From Glycine soja (lineage: Eukaryota; Streptophyta; Magnoliopsida; Fabales; Fabaceae), in assembly GCF_004193775.1 (NCBI RefSeq), contig NC_041006.1, forward strand, positions 30,681,102 to 30,745,101: a stretch of DNA of 64,000 nt, in the 5' to 3' direction. The position numbers were made by a program, and so were the translations under genes. Within the stretch, counting starts at the first letter, position 1; each line of letters begins with the position of its first letter. Below are positions 44,831-56,443 of the stretch, piece after piece. The notes under the pieces were generated by a model. The model did no database searches. It saw nothing but the letters and a program-made list of their open reading frames with translations, and was not told the origin of the DNA.

Positions 44831-47800
44831 GTTGTGTTGCTATCATCACCTTCTTCTGGGAGAGCAACCTTGTTTGCATGGTTGTAAGAAGCTTGCAATT
44901 CGTCCCAGCATTCCTATGTTTTGTCTTAGGGGGAAGTCCAGACCATTACACCAACACTATCTTGGTTGGGGAACCAGCCAATGCGTCCCATTCCCAATCG
45001 AGAATAGTCATGGGTTTGACTATCAGATGGTTGTCAAAGGCCATAAGAGGAAGGGAATTTGGACAAGAGGGTGAAGTTCATTGGTAGTGCTTGAGAAGCG
45101 ATATATGGAAAATCGGATGTATCTTGGAAGATTACGGTAGCTTGAGGCGATAAGCTACTTGCCTGATACGTTCTTCAATTTGAAAAGGTCCATAGAATCA
45201 TTTCCCTAATTTAGTGTACGTGGGGGTGAGGGATGTTTGTTGATAAGGACAAAGACGAACAAACACCGAGTTGTGATCGAGAATAGGATGCCACGGCTAT
45301 TGACATTCGCGTGGTGCTTCATAGCGGCCTGAGCTTTTGAAAGATGGCATTGTAATGAGGCGTAAATGGTGGCTCTGGTGGTCAGCAAAGAGTCATCTGC
45401 CTCCACCGGTGAGCTTCCTAACAAATAATTAGGAACAGACAGCAGTGGTTTTCCATAAATTACCTTGAAAGGCGAAAGACCAGTGCCAAAATGAACTGAG
45501 GTGTTATATGACCATTTAGCGAGTGCCAAGAAGTTGAACCACTGAGTAGGCTTGTCATGAACGAACACTCAAAGGTATTGTTCGAGGATGCGATTTAGAA
45601 CCTTTGTTTTCCCGTTTGTTTGAGGATGTTATGAGGTGCTCATTTGAAGTTTCTTGTCACTCATACGAAAGAGGTTACGCTAGAAGGAACTGACAAACAA
45701 GGAATCCCTGTTGAACACCAAGTTGTGAGGGAATTTGTGCAATTTGCTAACAATATCCATGAAGAGGACGACGACCTTGCTAGCGGTATAATGTGGGGGA
45801 AGGGCACCTAAGTGAACCCCTTTTGAGAACCGATCCACAACCACTAAAATGGTGGTGAAACCATGTGATGGTGGCATACACGGCCAAAAAAAGCTGGCCT
45901 CAAGGCAGTGCAAAGTTTTAGCCACTCCCATATGGCCACCAAGAGGGGTTTTATGAAACTCTTCCAACAGTAGAAATGTGAATTGACTGTTCGTAGGGAG
46001 CCAAATTTTCCCGTGGAAGAAGATTTGCTCCGATAGTTCATGGTAACTTGAATTTCCCAACAAAGATTTCCCGAGTTGTTCCTCAAACTCAAAATTGGGA
46101 AGAGAAAGTGAAAATAAATGGTTGTTGGGAATTCGGGAGAGAACGTCGATGACGACATTGTTTGAACCTGCTTTGTATTGAATTATGTAATCATAGCCCA
46201 ACAATTTAGCGAGGTGTGTCTGTTGCTCTGGTGTTTGTATCGCCTGTGGCATTAATTCTTTGAGGTTGCGATGATCAATAATAATCACGAAATGGTGACC
46301 CAACAAGTAATGTCTCCATTTGCAGACTGTCGTGGTAATGGCATGAAGTTCCTAGACATATGTCGATGCCCGTTGAAGACGAGGATAGAAGGTCTTGCTA
46401 AAGAAGGCAATCAAGTGGGAATTTTGTAGAAGGACAGCTCCCATGGCGAAACCAAATGTGTTGGTTTCCAGGACGAAAGGAATCGAAAAATCCAACGAGG
46501 TTAATACCGGAGTTTTGGTCATGAGTTGCTTGAGGTTTCAAAAGCTCATTGAGCATCCTCGTGCCAACAAAATTGGTCCTTCCGTAACAGAGCCGTCAGG
46601 GGTGTAGCCATCACAACATAGCCTCAGATAAACTTTCAGTAAAATTATGTTAAGCCAAGGAAACCTCGTAGTTCTGATTGGGATGCTGGGATTGGCCAAT
46701 CAACCATCGCTTGAATTTTGGTTGGCTCTGGTGCGACTCCCTCAGTCGATACAATGTGACCCAGGTATTGTAATTTGTTTTGGGCAAACAGACACTTAGA
46801 ACAACACAAGTAAAATTGACCATATGAAAGTGAATTGAACACTGCTTCCAAGTGTTGGAGGTGTGAGGAGAAAGTCAAACAATAAACAAGGATATCATTG
46901 AAAAAGACAATGACGAACTGGCGGAGAAATTGTTTGAGGAGTTCATTCATGGCTTCCTGGAACGTCGAGGGAGCATTACAAAGTTTGAATGACATTACTT
47001 TGAACTCGTAGTGGCCTTGATGGGTTCGAAAATCTGTTTTGGAATATCTTTATCGGCCATGTGGATTTGGTGGAATCCTTGGCAAAGATCAAGCTTCGAA
47101 AACCAAGAAGCTTTGCCCTGTTTATCGAGAAGCTCGTCAATGGTGAGCATGGGAAAACTATCTTTAACCGTGATGACATTCAGAGCACGGTAATCCATAC
47201 AACAATGCCAACTTCCATCTTTTTTTATAACTAGAAGCACTGGCGAGGAGAATGGGCTATGATTGGGTTGTATGAGGCCAACATCTAGCATGGAGGCGAC
47301 CTGTCTTTCGAGCTCTGTCTTTTGGCAGTATAGGTAACGATAAGGCCTTACATTAACGAGATTTGAATTTGGTAGAAGGTGGATATGGTGGGTGATTGAA
47401 CGGTATGGGGGTACATGGGATGGTTACTGAAAGATAAGGTCAAAATGGGAAAAAAGGTTAGTGATGGTCGGGGATGGGGGAAAAAGCTCGAGTGAGGAAG
47501 ATGGTTTGGGTGCTGGTGGCCTGTGTTTGGGAGCTGGACTAAATGGAAGAATGCCAAGACACTTTGAGTCTGAAGATATCACTTAAATTGTTGGGCTAAG
47601 GCTGAATCTGGACGGAGGGGTATATCGGTGTGGAGGATTATAGGCTAGCCCAAATGGGTGAAGGACATCGTAAGGGAGGTGTAGTCAGCAGTGACAAGGC
47701 CCAAGCTTTGGAGCCATTGGACCCCGAGGACTATATCCGCATCGGAAAGGCGAAGTTGAAATAGGTCAAGGGTAAACTGATGTCCCTAGACGGTGAGGGT

Positions 47801-47890
47801 CACTTGAAGGCAAACAGTGTCACAGTCCAACAAATTTCTATTACCCATCATAACCTGTAAAGCTAGTGTCGATGATGTTGGAGGGTTGAG
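44830..47890 (-). pseudogene. Element B pol remnant
   Basis: Blocks in order on the minus strand: protease and linker (47890-47300, frame changes); reverse transcriptase start SSPVLLVIKKDGSWHCCMDYRALN (47291-46995); the rest of reverse transcriptase with FFNDILVY near 46910, where the usual FFDD aspartate is Asn; RNase H end and integrase zinc finger (46306-45680, FVIIIDHRNLK and FTTILVVVDRFSKG); integrase end (45568-45206, WSYNTSVHFGTGLSPFKVIYG); and a chromodomain-like TKIVLV-stop-WSGLPP near 44960. The lost catalytic Asp and the stops show it is dead. Confidence 0.85.
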
Positions 47891-47892
47891 GA

Positions 47893-48672
47893 CTATATGT
47901 GAGTACTTTTGCCATCAACCAATATAGTAACGTGGTGGTGAAGGATATGGCCATAAATGCAAAACATCTCGATCGCAAGCATCCCAGAGTGTGTGTTCAG
48001 GCTTAATTGTGATGGATTGTTTGGAAGATCGTCGAAAGAAAGAGCTGCCAGAGATGCGTCGACTGCTAGTGAAGGATCAGAATGTGAGAGGTTCTTTTCG
48101 TTGACAATGAAGAGGTGAAGTCTTGGCTTGCATCTATGGCCAATGACCCATTTCTCCTCACAATGGTAGCAGAGACCTTTATCGCGAAAGACAACCATCT
48201 CCTCTGGTGAAAGGCGTTTGATTGGAAACCTAGGAGTAGGGGCCGCAGAAGAACTCAACAATAGGTTCATCGGAGAAGGAAGATGAGACTGGGCTCTGGA
48301 ATAGCGATGAAGATCAAGAATTTTGTCTTCCTAGAGCTTGGCCAGAATAGCCACTTGGGGAAGTGAAAAAGGCTTGAGAGCCTGAACTTCATATTGCAAT
48401 TTTGGATTCAAGCCTAAGACAAAGCAGCTAAGAAGGAATGGTGGGGCAAGGCCCACTATTCTATTTGCAAGACTCTCAAACTCAATGAGGTACTCATTAA
48501 CTGAGCCTCTCTTAGAGAGTTTGAACAAAGCTCCTTGTGGATCATCATAAAATGAAGGAGCAAACCTAGATTCAAGTGCTTGGAGCATCGCAGGCCAAGA
48601 TGTGAGGAAATTGTTCCTCCGCATCCATTGATACCAACAGAGTGTTGGTCCTTCCATGTAGAAGGAAGCCAC
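47893..48672 (-). pseudogene. Element B gag C-terminal half and protease start
   Basis: 48672-48331 reads ASFYMEGPTLCWYQWMRR, ALESRFAPSFYDDPQGALFKL and VNEYLIEFESLANR, a retrotransposon gag domain. 48270-47893 reads LSPEEMVVFRDKGLCYHC, a partial zinc knuckle (second half CEEKWVIGHRC), ending at the protease region HHHVTILVDGKSTHI, where DGKS replaces the usual DSGA. Confidence 0.82.
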
Positions 48673-50935
48673 TCAACACCCCATTTTTCGTAAAATAAAT
48701 TAAAAAGGATTTTATCTAAAAATAAATAGCGTTTTAGGAAAATAATGAGATTTTTGTAATTACATAAATATGGAAAAATAGGTTCATTAATTAAAATAAT
48801 GATTTTAAAGTAAATAAAATAAATATATGTTCTTAGAAAATAAAAATGTATGTTTTATTTATTGATTTGATATGGAGTAAAATAGAGTTACTTTTTATAA
48901 AATAATGAAAAATAGAGTAAATAATAGGCTAAGAGTATCCTAACTATAAATAGAGACATATTAGGTCAATTTTTATATTTAGGATACATATCTACCCTCT
49001 CTCTTCCTCTTAACTTCGTTTTTCCTTCCCCCTCTCCCAAAACTCTCCTTTTCCTACATACATTCAAACTTATCTCAGTATAACTATGATATCAGACTCG
49101 TTAACCGTTGGATCATCTTGAAATTTTAACACCCGGTTCTGATCTTATTTGCACACATCTCCACCATTGGGATTGACGAAATAATGTTGTGCATGACAGA
49201 AATGTTCCTCACATGGAGCTTTTTTTCCCTGCATATAGCTAGACTTGTCCTAGTAAAACTACAATCCCAGACTCGTTAACTGTTGGATCATCTTGAAATT
49301 TGAACATCTGATTTGGATTTCAGTTTTTCACATTTCAACCGTTGGGATTTGCGAAGTAATATCTGTGGTGAGAGAAATATTCCTTGAACGAAGATAGTAA
49401 AATGAAGGTTTCAATCTCTTATCCTTCTCTATAATGCTTGAAAATCCTAGCAGAGCAACCAGAGGAAAAGCTTGAGGAATCTAAGGGAACCTCTAGAGAC
49501 GTCTTTATCGCTGTCAAACTATACACATGAGCCCACTTAGAGGTAAAGGCTGAGTTTATTGCAATTGGGGTTAGAATGAATATATTTAGGGATCCTTAGA
49601 GAATTAAATTGAGGTTTATTTTGGGATATTTGTTGAATTATAATTCTTCCTTTACGATTAAAATTACGATATTGTTGTGTTTGACAAACCAATTGATGTC
49701 TTGATGCGAATTTGTTGATAAAATTGAGTGCTCTTGGTGTTTCGTATTTTTTACCTATGATTTTGATATGATTATATGAAATTGTTTGAAGGTTTTACTC
49801 TCCATGTTGTGAGAAACATTTTTGTATAATTTTTGTGTGTTTTGGACAAGATTTACTAGATTAGCGTGATAAATTATTATATTAGGATTATGAAATTATG
49901 TGTAAGGGATAAATTGAATATGTGTTAAATTGTGAGTTGTTAAAGTTATGGACATGGAACTTGATTGTGAATAAGTGTGTGATTAATACTTGAGGTGATA
50001 TTAGTTATGTTGTGAGTTGTGAATTATACAATAACCTGATTGGTGTTTACCTTGAAAAAAATGTTTATGCGCGAAGTGTTACAAGGAAAGTGTAGAGTTC
50101 CAAGTTAGGGACCTGAGGTGTTAAATTGTAGCACAATGCATGAGGTGTTAAAAGGAAAATGTAGGGTTCTAAATTAGGAACCTGAGGTGTTAAATGTGTT
50201 TGAAAATAAGTGTGAGGTTGTGTGTATTGTATAATTCATGAACAATGTCGGCGTACAAAAGTTGTTTTAGGGGTTGGACCTGAATCAGAAAGATGAGGTC
50301 CTGACAGATTCTTCGGAGTCTAGGCCTTGGGGGTAAATACATTTGGTTTGAGTGCTCCTCTAAGCCTATGTTCTTCCTATATGGTTGGAGCATTCTCGCA
50401 AAACAGAGTGACCCTGACTGGTCACCTTATGATTTTACTTAATAAAAGTAACCTAACATACTCATTGTGTGGTGTGTCTTGTTATATACTTCTATGCGCC
50501 CTGGTGTTCTTTTTCACTAACATGGTACCATATTGTATACAGGATTGAGTCTTAGTGTATCTGTTAACGCTTGTGTAATGATCATTGCAACTTGCTATGT
50601 AATAGTGGATGATGAATTGTGTGAGTGTGAGATGTTGTGTTGTACTTGAGATTTATTGTTCTGAACACATGATTAATGTGAAGGTGTGGAATGTAATTTT
50701 GTGATTAAATCCTTGGGACAAGTGATGTTATGCAATGAGTGGTAAAATGATGAGAATTGTGCTAAGTTGAGCTTGTTATACTTATACCCTTATTTGATAA
50801 GTTTTTTTATTTGGTGATTAAAGAGAATGTGACACTTTTACCCACGTGAACTCTTTTATGTTCATTGAATACAATCTCTTTAATTAAATTTTGCATTTTT
50901 AAACGTTTTTCGTATTTATATGTATGTTGGGCGAT
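48673..50935. mobile_element. Ty3/gypsy LTR inserted in element B gag
   Basis: About 2.26 kb separates the two gag halves. It starts near TCAACACCCCATTTTTCG (48673) and has no coding capacity. Inside, two adjacent copies of GACTCGTTAAC(C/T)GTTGGATC (about 49095 and 49275) resemble the solo LTR at 21577-22689. 50275-50440 matches the inverse of 17040-17240. Its ends are TC and an unclear right edge, so termini and target duplication could not be confirmed. Confidence 0.65.
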
Positions 50936-51270
50936 AAGCCTTTCGTGATCAGGAATATCCTGATAATCGAAAAATTGAGATATCTTGAATATCCAACCCA
51001 TAAGGTCTTGGCCGTAAAAGCATGGTACCTCCAGCTTTATGTAGAATGAGTGAGGGAATTGTAGGTGTTTGGAGTGATTTGGGGTGAAGAATGAGTGATT
51101 GTCAGGGAGGATAGGCATTCCAAAATGGAATCAATCTTGGTATTCATTGTGGATTATGCCTGGGCAACGACGGTATGATTTTGCTGCAGGGTTGTTTGGC
51201 TCTACGTGAGGCAGTTGTCGGCCTCCTCAAGGCGGTCGGTGGTGGTTTGAAGGGTGTTGTGTTTAGGCAT
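50936..51270 (-). pseudogene. Element B gag N-terminus
   Basis: Minus-strand ATG at 51270 gives MPKHNTLQTTTDRLEEADN, then stops. Further on, KLEVPCFYGQDLMGWIFKISQFFDYQDIPDHERL leads directly, by homology, into the gag half at 48672. The insertion of another LTR separates the halves. Confidence 0.75.
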
Positions 51271-51289
51271 GGAGGCAAATCAGACCAAT

Positions 51290-51621
51290 TGATACGTAAG
51301 AGTCCTAAACTAAACTATCTTAAGGAAAATTAAGGGGAAAATTCTCTGCCCATTCTTATTACTCATAACAGTATTTATAATGTTCACAGGAAAATAAGAT
51401 AATGCCAATCATTGGCCAACATAAGGAATAACATAATGGTAACAAAATTGATAAGAATCTAAATTGATTATAACATATTTGTTAGAATTGCTAATCCTTC
51501 AATGAAGAAATTTGCAACAACTTTTGTCTTCATCTACTCCTGGACTATATGTAGTCACTGAGGTAATTGGGCCTCTTCTTTACCCTCCTAGGCTTGGTGT
51601 GTGTTGTTGTGCTACTATCAA
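51290..51621 (-). repeat. Probable 5' LTR of element B
   Basis: On the + strand it begins TGATACGTAAG and runs to about CTATCAACA. On the minus strand it is followed by TTGGTCTGATTTGCC, the expected place of a primer site. The other LTR was not found, so the right edge is tentative. Confidence 0.5.
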
Positions 51622-51823
51622 CAAGGGTATTTTACACAAAAGCATTCCATTAAAAGACATGTGTTAGGCACATCATCGCACATGATGCGATGGAGTTAAC
51701 ACAATTGACTGTGTTAAAGATTAAGGGTGCTAGTGTAATAAATAGTAAAAAGTTAGGAGTTTCCTATAGGATAAAAAAAGAAGTTGAAAGTGCATGTGTA
51801 ATTAGTGAAAATATCAGGGGGTG

Positions 51824-52690
51824 TGATAACTGCGAAAATTGAGTTAATTTGATAGTTAATTTTGGCTAAGAATGATTACAATTTCTTCACTTTACTGTTG
51901 TTTTTAATGAAATAACGAAGAAACTAATATCTTTGCAATTTTTTATCAGCAGAAGTTAAAAGAAGATTTCAAGTGCTTTGGAGGAAAATTGATGCAAAAA
52001 CGGGAAGAAAAAGCCTTGAAGAAAAGTTGAAGATTGGGATAGCTCGCTTAACGCACAAGACAGGCCAAGTGTGTCTCCTCGCTTAGCGGTCAGCTCACGC
52101 TTAGCATGAAGAAGGCCCACGAAGAAGCCCAAAGGCGCACTTAGGGCGAAAGCCTACTAAGCGCGAGGTCGCGTGGAAATTAAGCTATCTTAGGCCTATA
52201 AATGGAGTAATAAGCAAAAGGGAAAGGCATACCCAGACACTGAGACTCTGAACTCTCTAATGAATACATCTTAAGCCTGAGTATCTCAAATAGGGGAAAC
52301 CCTCCTTATATGTCATTTATCCCCTGATCACCCATATAGTATTTAGGGGGTAATGTATTAAAAAATGATTATTTTCTAAAGAACTAGGAAAGAGCATCTA
52401 AATGAAATCATTGCTAGAAATAAATTGATATTCGTTTAGCCTATTTTCATGCATCTCTAATCTTAATGTGATTTACTATTTTTATCTTTGCAAAGAAATT
52501 TGGGAGAGAAAAATAGATAAAGTAGGCTCTTCATGCTGGAAACCAAAGATAGAGTGTCATAGTAGATGTGGATGGAAACTGGGATAACATTAGATAAAGA
52601 AAAATCATTCGCATTGCTTCACAAGTAGTTTTGGCATGTTAGGCCCCAACATATTTAAATTCTAACTCAATTTGCACGAATGAGTTGACT
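51824..52690 (+). mobile_element. Gypsy-type LTR fragment
   Basis: Starts TGATAACTGCGAAAATTGAG. It contains the CGCTTAGCG / CTAAGCGCGAGGTCGCG stretch (about 52080-52175) and the CTATAAATGGAG TATA region (about 52197), then AGGCCCCAACATATTTA near 52640. I remember such blocks from soybean gypsy LTRs. No coding region is attached. Confidence 0.55.
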
Positions 52691-53079
52691 CATTTGCACG
52701 AATGAATGACTCAATTTCATCACTCACTAAGCCTTCTCTAAGAAATGAGTGACATTGAGATATAGAAAAGCAAAATCAATCATATTGTTCATCCAAGCTA
52801 GCTTAAGAGCAAAATTTGGTCGTATAATATCATAACAGACAAAGAGGCATGACACAAAACACTATTTCTTTACATGCAAATAATCCCTTTGTTAATTAAG
52901 AGAAAAGAACCAGCGTTGGAGGTGAAGAAAGAAAGCAGCAAAATAATTTCTAAGTGAAGCAAGGTCACTGCACTATGCCCAAAGGTCTAACCTAGTTAGT
53001 ATCTAATCTATGAATATCGGAGTTGATATCTTAAGGAAAAGGACAAGAAAACAAACGCCTGATCAATAAAGTAGATAAG
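52691..53079. other. Spacer before the clathrin fragment
   Basis: No gene recognised. It includes a short repeat of TTTGCACGAATGA (about 52670-52710) at its left edge. Confidence 0.4.
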
Positions 53080-54625
53080 CAAATCTTATGAGAGTTCACG
53101 GTCACCAGATTGAGAGGGTGTTTCCATTCATTCCTTGTAAAGATTGTCTTTCTTTGACAAAGCAATGGATTGCTTCCATCTTCCTGCTTTCTTGTAATTG
53201 TAGGCAACAACATGCCTCATTTCAAGAAGTTCATGCTTCTCAATCTGCTCATGTTTATTTTTGAAGCCAATCAATAATAATTCAAACATTTTAAATTTTC
53301 CATAACATTCTGATCTCAATTTTTCCTAATTGTCAAAATAAGACAAAAGATAAGCAAGATTCACCTTTTGTGCAAGAATTATTTGATCAAAGTTGTCATG
53401 CAAATCCGTTGATTCTCGGAGTCAGTCATAGTCTTCTTCCTTAACATAAATTCCATTCAAAGCTTCATTAAGAACAAACACATTGTTGCTTTGAATTGCA
53501 ACCATGTACGACTTAACTAATTTGAGGTGGCCAACCTGAAAATAAAAAATCCAAGCAACAAACAATATTGTTACAGAATAGCATTTGAAACTAGCAAATT
53601 ATCTCACCAAACAAGACTGAAATTGTAGTCATTTGGCAATAGGGTATGAAAATTGCAAACCTTCCGCATTATATCTACTATGTGAGTATGGTTTACACGA
53701 ACAACAATTGCATTTAACATATCATTTATTATATTTGGATGCTCTTTCAAGTAAAAGTGAAGAACCTTATAGTACAACTCCACACTGGCAACTTTAATTA
53801 TCACATCTTTGAATTGCATGTGGTCCCATGCTTTTGGAGAGTGATTCATTATAGTGATTGCAACATTATCAAACTCATCATATTGGATGTATGGGTATGT
53901 AAGTTCTTTCCAATGTTGTTATTCATCACATGCTCGAATAAGTTTTGGAATGTTAAGCCAAGTTGAGAACAACTTAATGTCTTCCATTAGCTTTTCACGA
54001 TGATATCTTGCATACGGAACTTCCAACTCAGTAAAGATACCCATATGTGCACACTCCAATCATAACCCACTCTTCATTATAGATATGAGTTCATTGAAGC
54101 ATCCTTTGTTTTGATAATACTCGCTAACCTCCTCCAAATCATCCACCTTTGATATAAAACAAATAGTAAGTATTCAGACAACTCCAAAAGGTTAGACAAA
54201 GCAATCAAAAGTTTTTTTGTCACTTGTTTTTAGTATTTTTCTACTAGCTGCATCCTTTAATTTGCATTTAAAGGATTTCCAACATGGTAGGATTTGTGTA
54301 GTAATTTTGGGGTAAAGAGGGGGCAATCATTCCTTGCAAGTCAAAATTCCACATGTTAAAATACAAACTAGAAAATGGTGTCACTTGAATGATGACATTG
54401 AGACCACAAATTTGAGCTAAGAGGAATTCCTCAGCATCAACACAGGTGAAATAAACTTCCTTCCATGTTTTTTAACTGTTTGGTTCTTGGCGGCATCAAC
54501 AACACCTTGGAACTATTTAAGCTTCACCAATGTGATTGCCAACTTAGCCTAGTTAGAAATAAAAGCAAATATAATTTTGGCAGCCTCATACAAAGCCTTA
54601 TCATACAAGCGGTCCCCAACAAATG
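53080..54625 (-). pseudogene. Clathrin heavy chain gene fragment, introns kept, many stops
   Basis: Minus-strand blocks in order: [22 protein letters not shown] (about 54615-54550), [20 protein letters not shown] (about 54150), [35 protein letters not shown] (53849 on), [27 protein letters not shown]-type end at 53661, GHLKLV and [15 protein letters not shown] (53535 on), and [38 protein letters not shown] (53244 on). This is the C-terminal third of plant clathrin heavy chain, the triskelion leg protein of coated vesicles. Introns remain at 53536-53660 and 53245-53364 and between 54385 and 54147, so it came from genomic DNA, not from cDNA. In-frame stops occur in several exons. Both ends of the gene are missing. 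Confidence 0.9.
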
Positions 54626-55559
54626 TAAAAGTTGAAAAGAAATTATTTTTTTCTAGAGATTGAGTCACATTGAGTTAAACTCAACTAAATTATAAACACA
54701 CACCTTAGACATCTTTAATGAAGGATCTCAGAGATGGATCTTGCACTCAAAATCTATTCTTGCCAAGATGCAGCACTAGAGATGCAGTTGGGATCTCCAT
54801 GAAGAACCTCACTGCTTTCAAAAACAAATAATTTTTTAATGGCTATCAACCTATCATGTAACAGCTTTGAGAGGGAAGGCAACAAACTAAAGAGGCAAGG
54901 GAAGAATAACAAATGAAAATCAAATCCTGTCCAAACAACAACAATTCTCATCCAACAAAAGAATTAAAATAATAAATGAAAAATTTAAACAATACATTAA
55001 AAAATCCAAACAATTCCCCCAAACCTTCAATCCATAGGCTTCCAATGGCTTTAAGGTAGTTGTTGTCGGCAATCTTCAAACACCAGAAGGTTTCGAGTCT
55101 AAGATAGTGACGCACTGCAACCTTGTTCTCTTTATTGTGTTGTTCTCTTCTCTTTGAGAGCGAGACTCACAGAGGTTCCAAATCTATATCCATGGATGAG
55201 GCATTTCGCTTGTAGGAACGAAGTAAATCTAAAGAGGCGCCGCCATTGCAAGAAGCCAACATCGACAAAGAGGTGCTGATGATAGAAGCTTCTCAATAGA
55301 TCCAATATGATCTCAAGTGGAGAAAAGGATCAAGACAGGGAGAAGGGTGCAGAGGGTGAGTTGCATAGTGGGGGTAGTAGAAAAAAGGTCAAAAACAAAG
55401 GAGGGTGGGGGCGGTGGTGTGGGAGGAAGACAAAAGGGAAGGTCTGTGTGGGAGGAAGATGAATGAAAGAGGGTGGGGCGAAGTGGGTTCGAGGAGGGGG
55501 GGTTGAAGTGAGAGAGGGGGGTTTTGAGACAGAGAAAGGGTTTTATAAAGACCTCAACA
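54626..55559. other. Non-coding region between the clathrin fragment and the CACTA-like end
   Basis: 55000-55330 is more mixed in composition and 55330-55530 is GA-rich on the + strand. The minus strand shows short open frames (for example 54951-54754) that I do not recognise. It may be a leader or promoter joined to the clathrin fragment, if all of it belongs to one transposon. Confidence 0.35.
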
Positions 55560-55702
55560 TCGATTTTTTAAAAATTGAAGTTATCTAAGCACTTACAACA
55601 TTGGTTTTTAAAAAAATGATGTTAAAATCGTCCTTGTTAACATCGATTTTCATCAAAATTGATATTAACAGAGAGATGTTAAAACCTATTTTTGTAATAG
55701 TT
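55560..55702 (-). repeat. CACTA-like terminus with subterminal repeats
   Basis: The complement begins with CTATTACAAAAATAGG, close to the CACTA-type end except that the first CA reads AA. It is followed by several copies of AACATC(G/A)(A/G)TTTT in both orientations, some with their inverse partner (ATCGATTTTCATCAAAATTGAT). Arrays of this kind mark soybean CACTA ends. The matching left end was not found. Confidence 0.6.
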
Positions 55703-55919
55703 ATAATATTTTCTTTTTTCTCTCTCTATTTTTTCCATTTTATTTTTCAAATTACTTAACTTGATGACTTGATTTGATTCAAACCAATTATAATGGGTCG
55801 GATTGGGTTAATTCATAGAAAATATAATAAATATAATTGACAATCTTCAATTAGTTTGCATTTAAAGTTCTCCCAAATTAAACCTTTATTTATCTCTTAT
55901 ATATTTAGGTCAACATAAT

Positions 55920-56415
55920 TGATGTTTGCTTAAGACAGGATAAATAGTTTTGGATGACGCCACTTCTAGAGAGGGAAAATAAGTCAGGATAGACGCCACA
56001 AGGATTACCTTGATAAGTCTGAGATTGGTTCAACAAGGAACCCAGAGAGAAACTCTCACCAAATTTTATCAAATGCTAAAAATTCCCTCTATTGAAAACG
56101 AAATAGATACATATAATGTATCTAAACAAAAAAATAGAAATAGACATGTGCCTTCAAATCAATTTGGGCCAAAATGACAACGAAAAAAAATAGAAATATA
56201 AAAAAGAAAATATTTGGCATGGGCCTTCAAATTAGCCTGGGCCTTCAGTAACAATTAATATTCTTAGTAGTGCCTCTGCCTCTGGGCCTTAATCCTTCTC
56301 CACTTGGGCCTTATTAAGTATGTATGCTACCATTTGTTGGAGGGTATCCATTGATTGTTTAGTCTTACTCCTGGTCATAAGTCCTTGTATTTGAGCAGTT
56401 TTAGGATTCTCATCA
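55920..56415 (-). repeat. 3' LTR of element C
   Basis: 496 bp. The stretch next to TGATGT is about 20 bases shorter than in the other LTR. Confidence 0.8.
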
Positions 56416-56443
56416 TTCCCTCCTTCTTGGAAACCATTTGCCC

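Larger units (their letters stand above)
44830..51621 (-). mobile_element. Decayed Ty3/gypsy retrotransposon (element B), split by another LTR
   Basis: On the minus strand a probable 5' LTR (51621-51290), a leader and gag start (51270), then gag, protease, reverse transcriptase, RNase H, integrase and a chromodomain-like end (about 44930) follow in Ty3/gypsy order. Many stops and frameshifts are present. The gag is split between DIPDHERLI (about 50940) and ASFYMEGPTLCWY (48672) by a 2.3-kb LTR. The 3' LTR is not recognisable. Confidence 0.82.

Noticed and set aside
53536..53660. A processed clathrin pseudogene
   Set aside because: Introns with GT/AG borders remain, so the copy is genomic.
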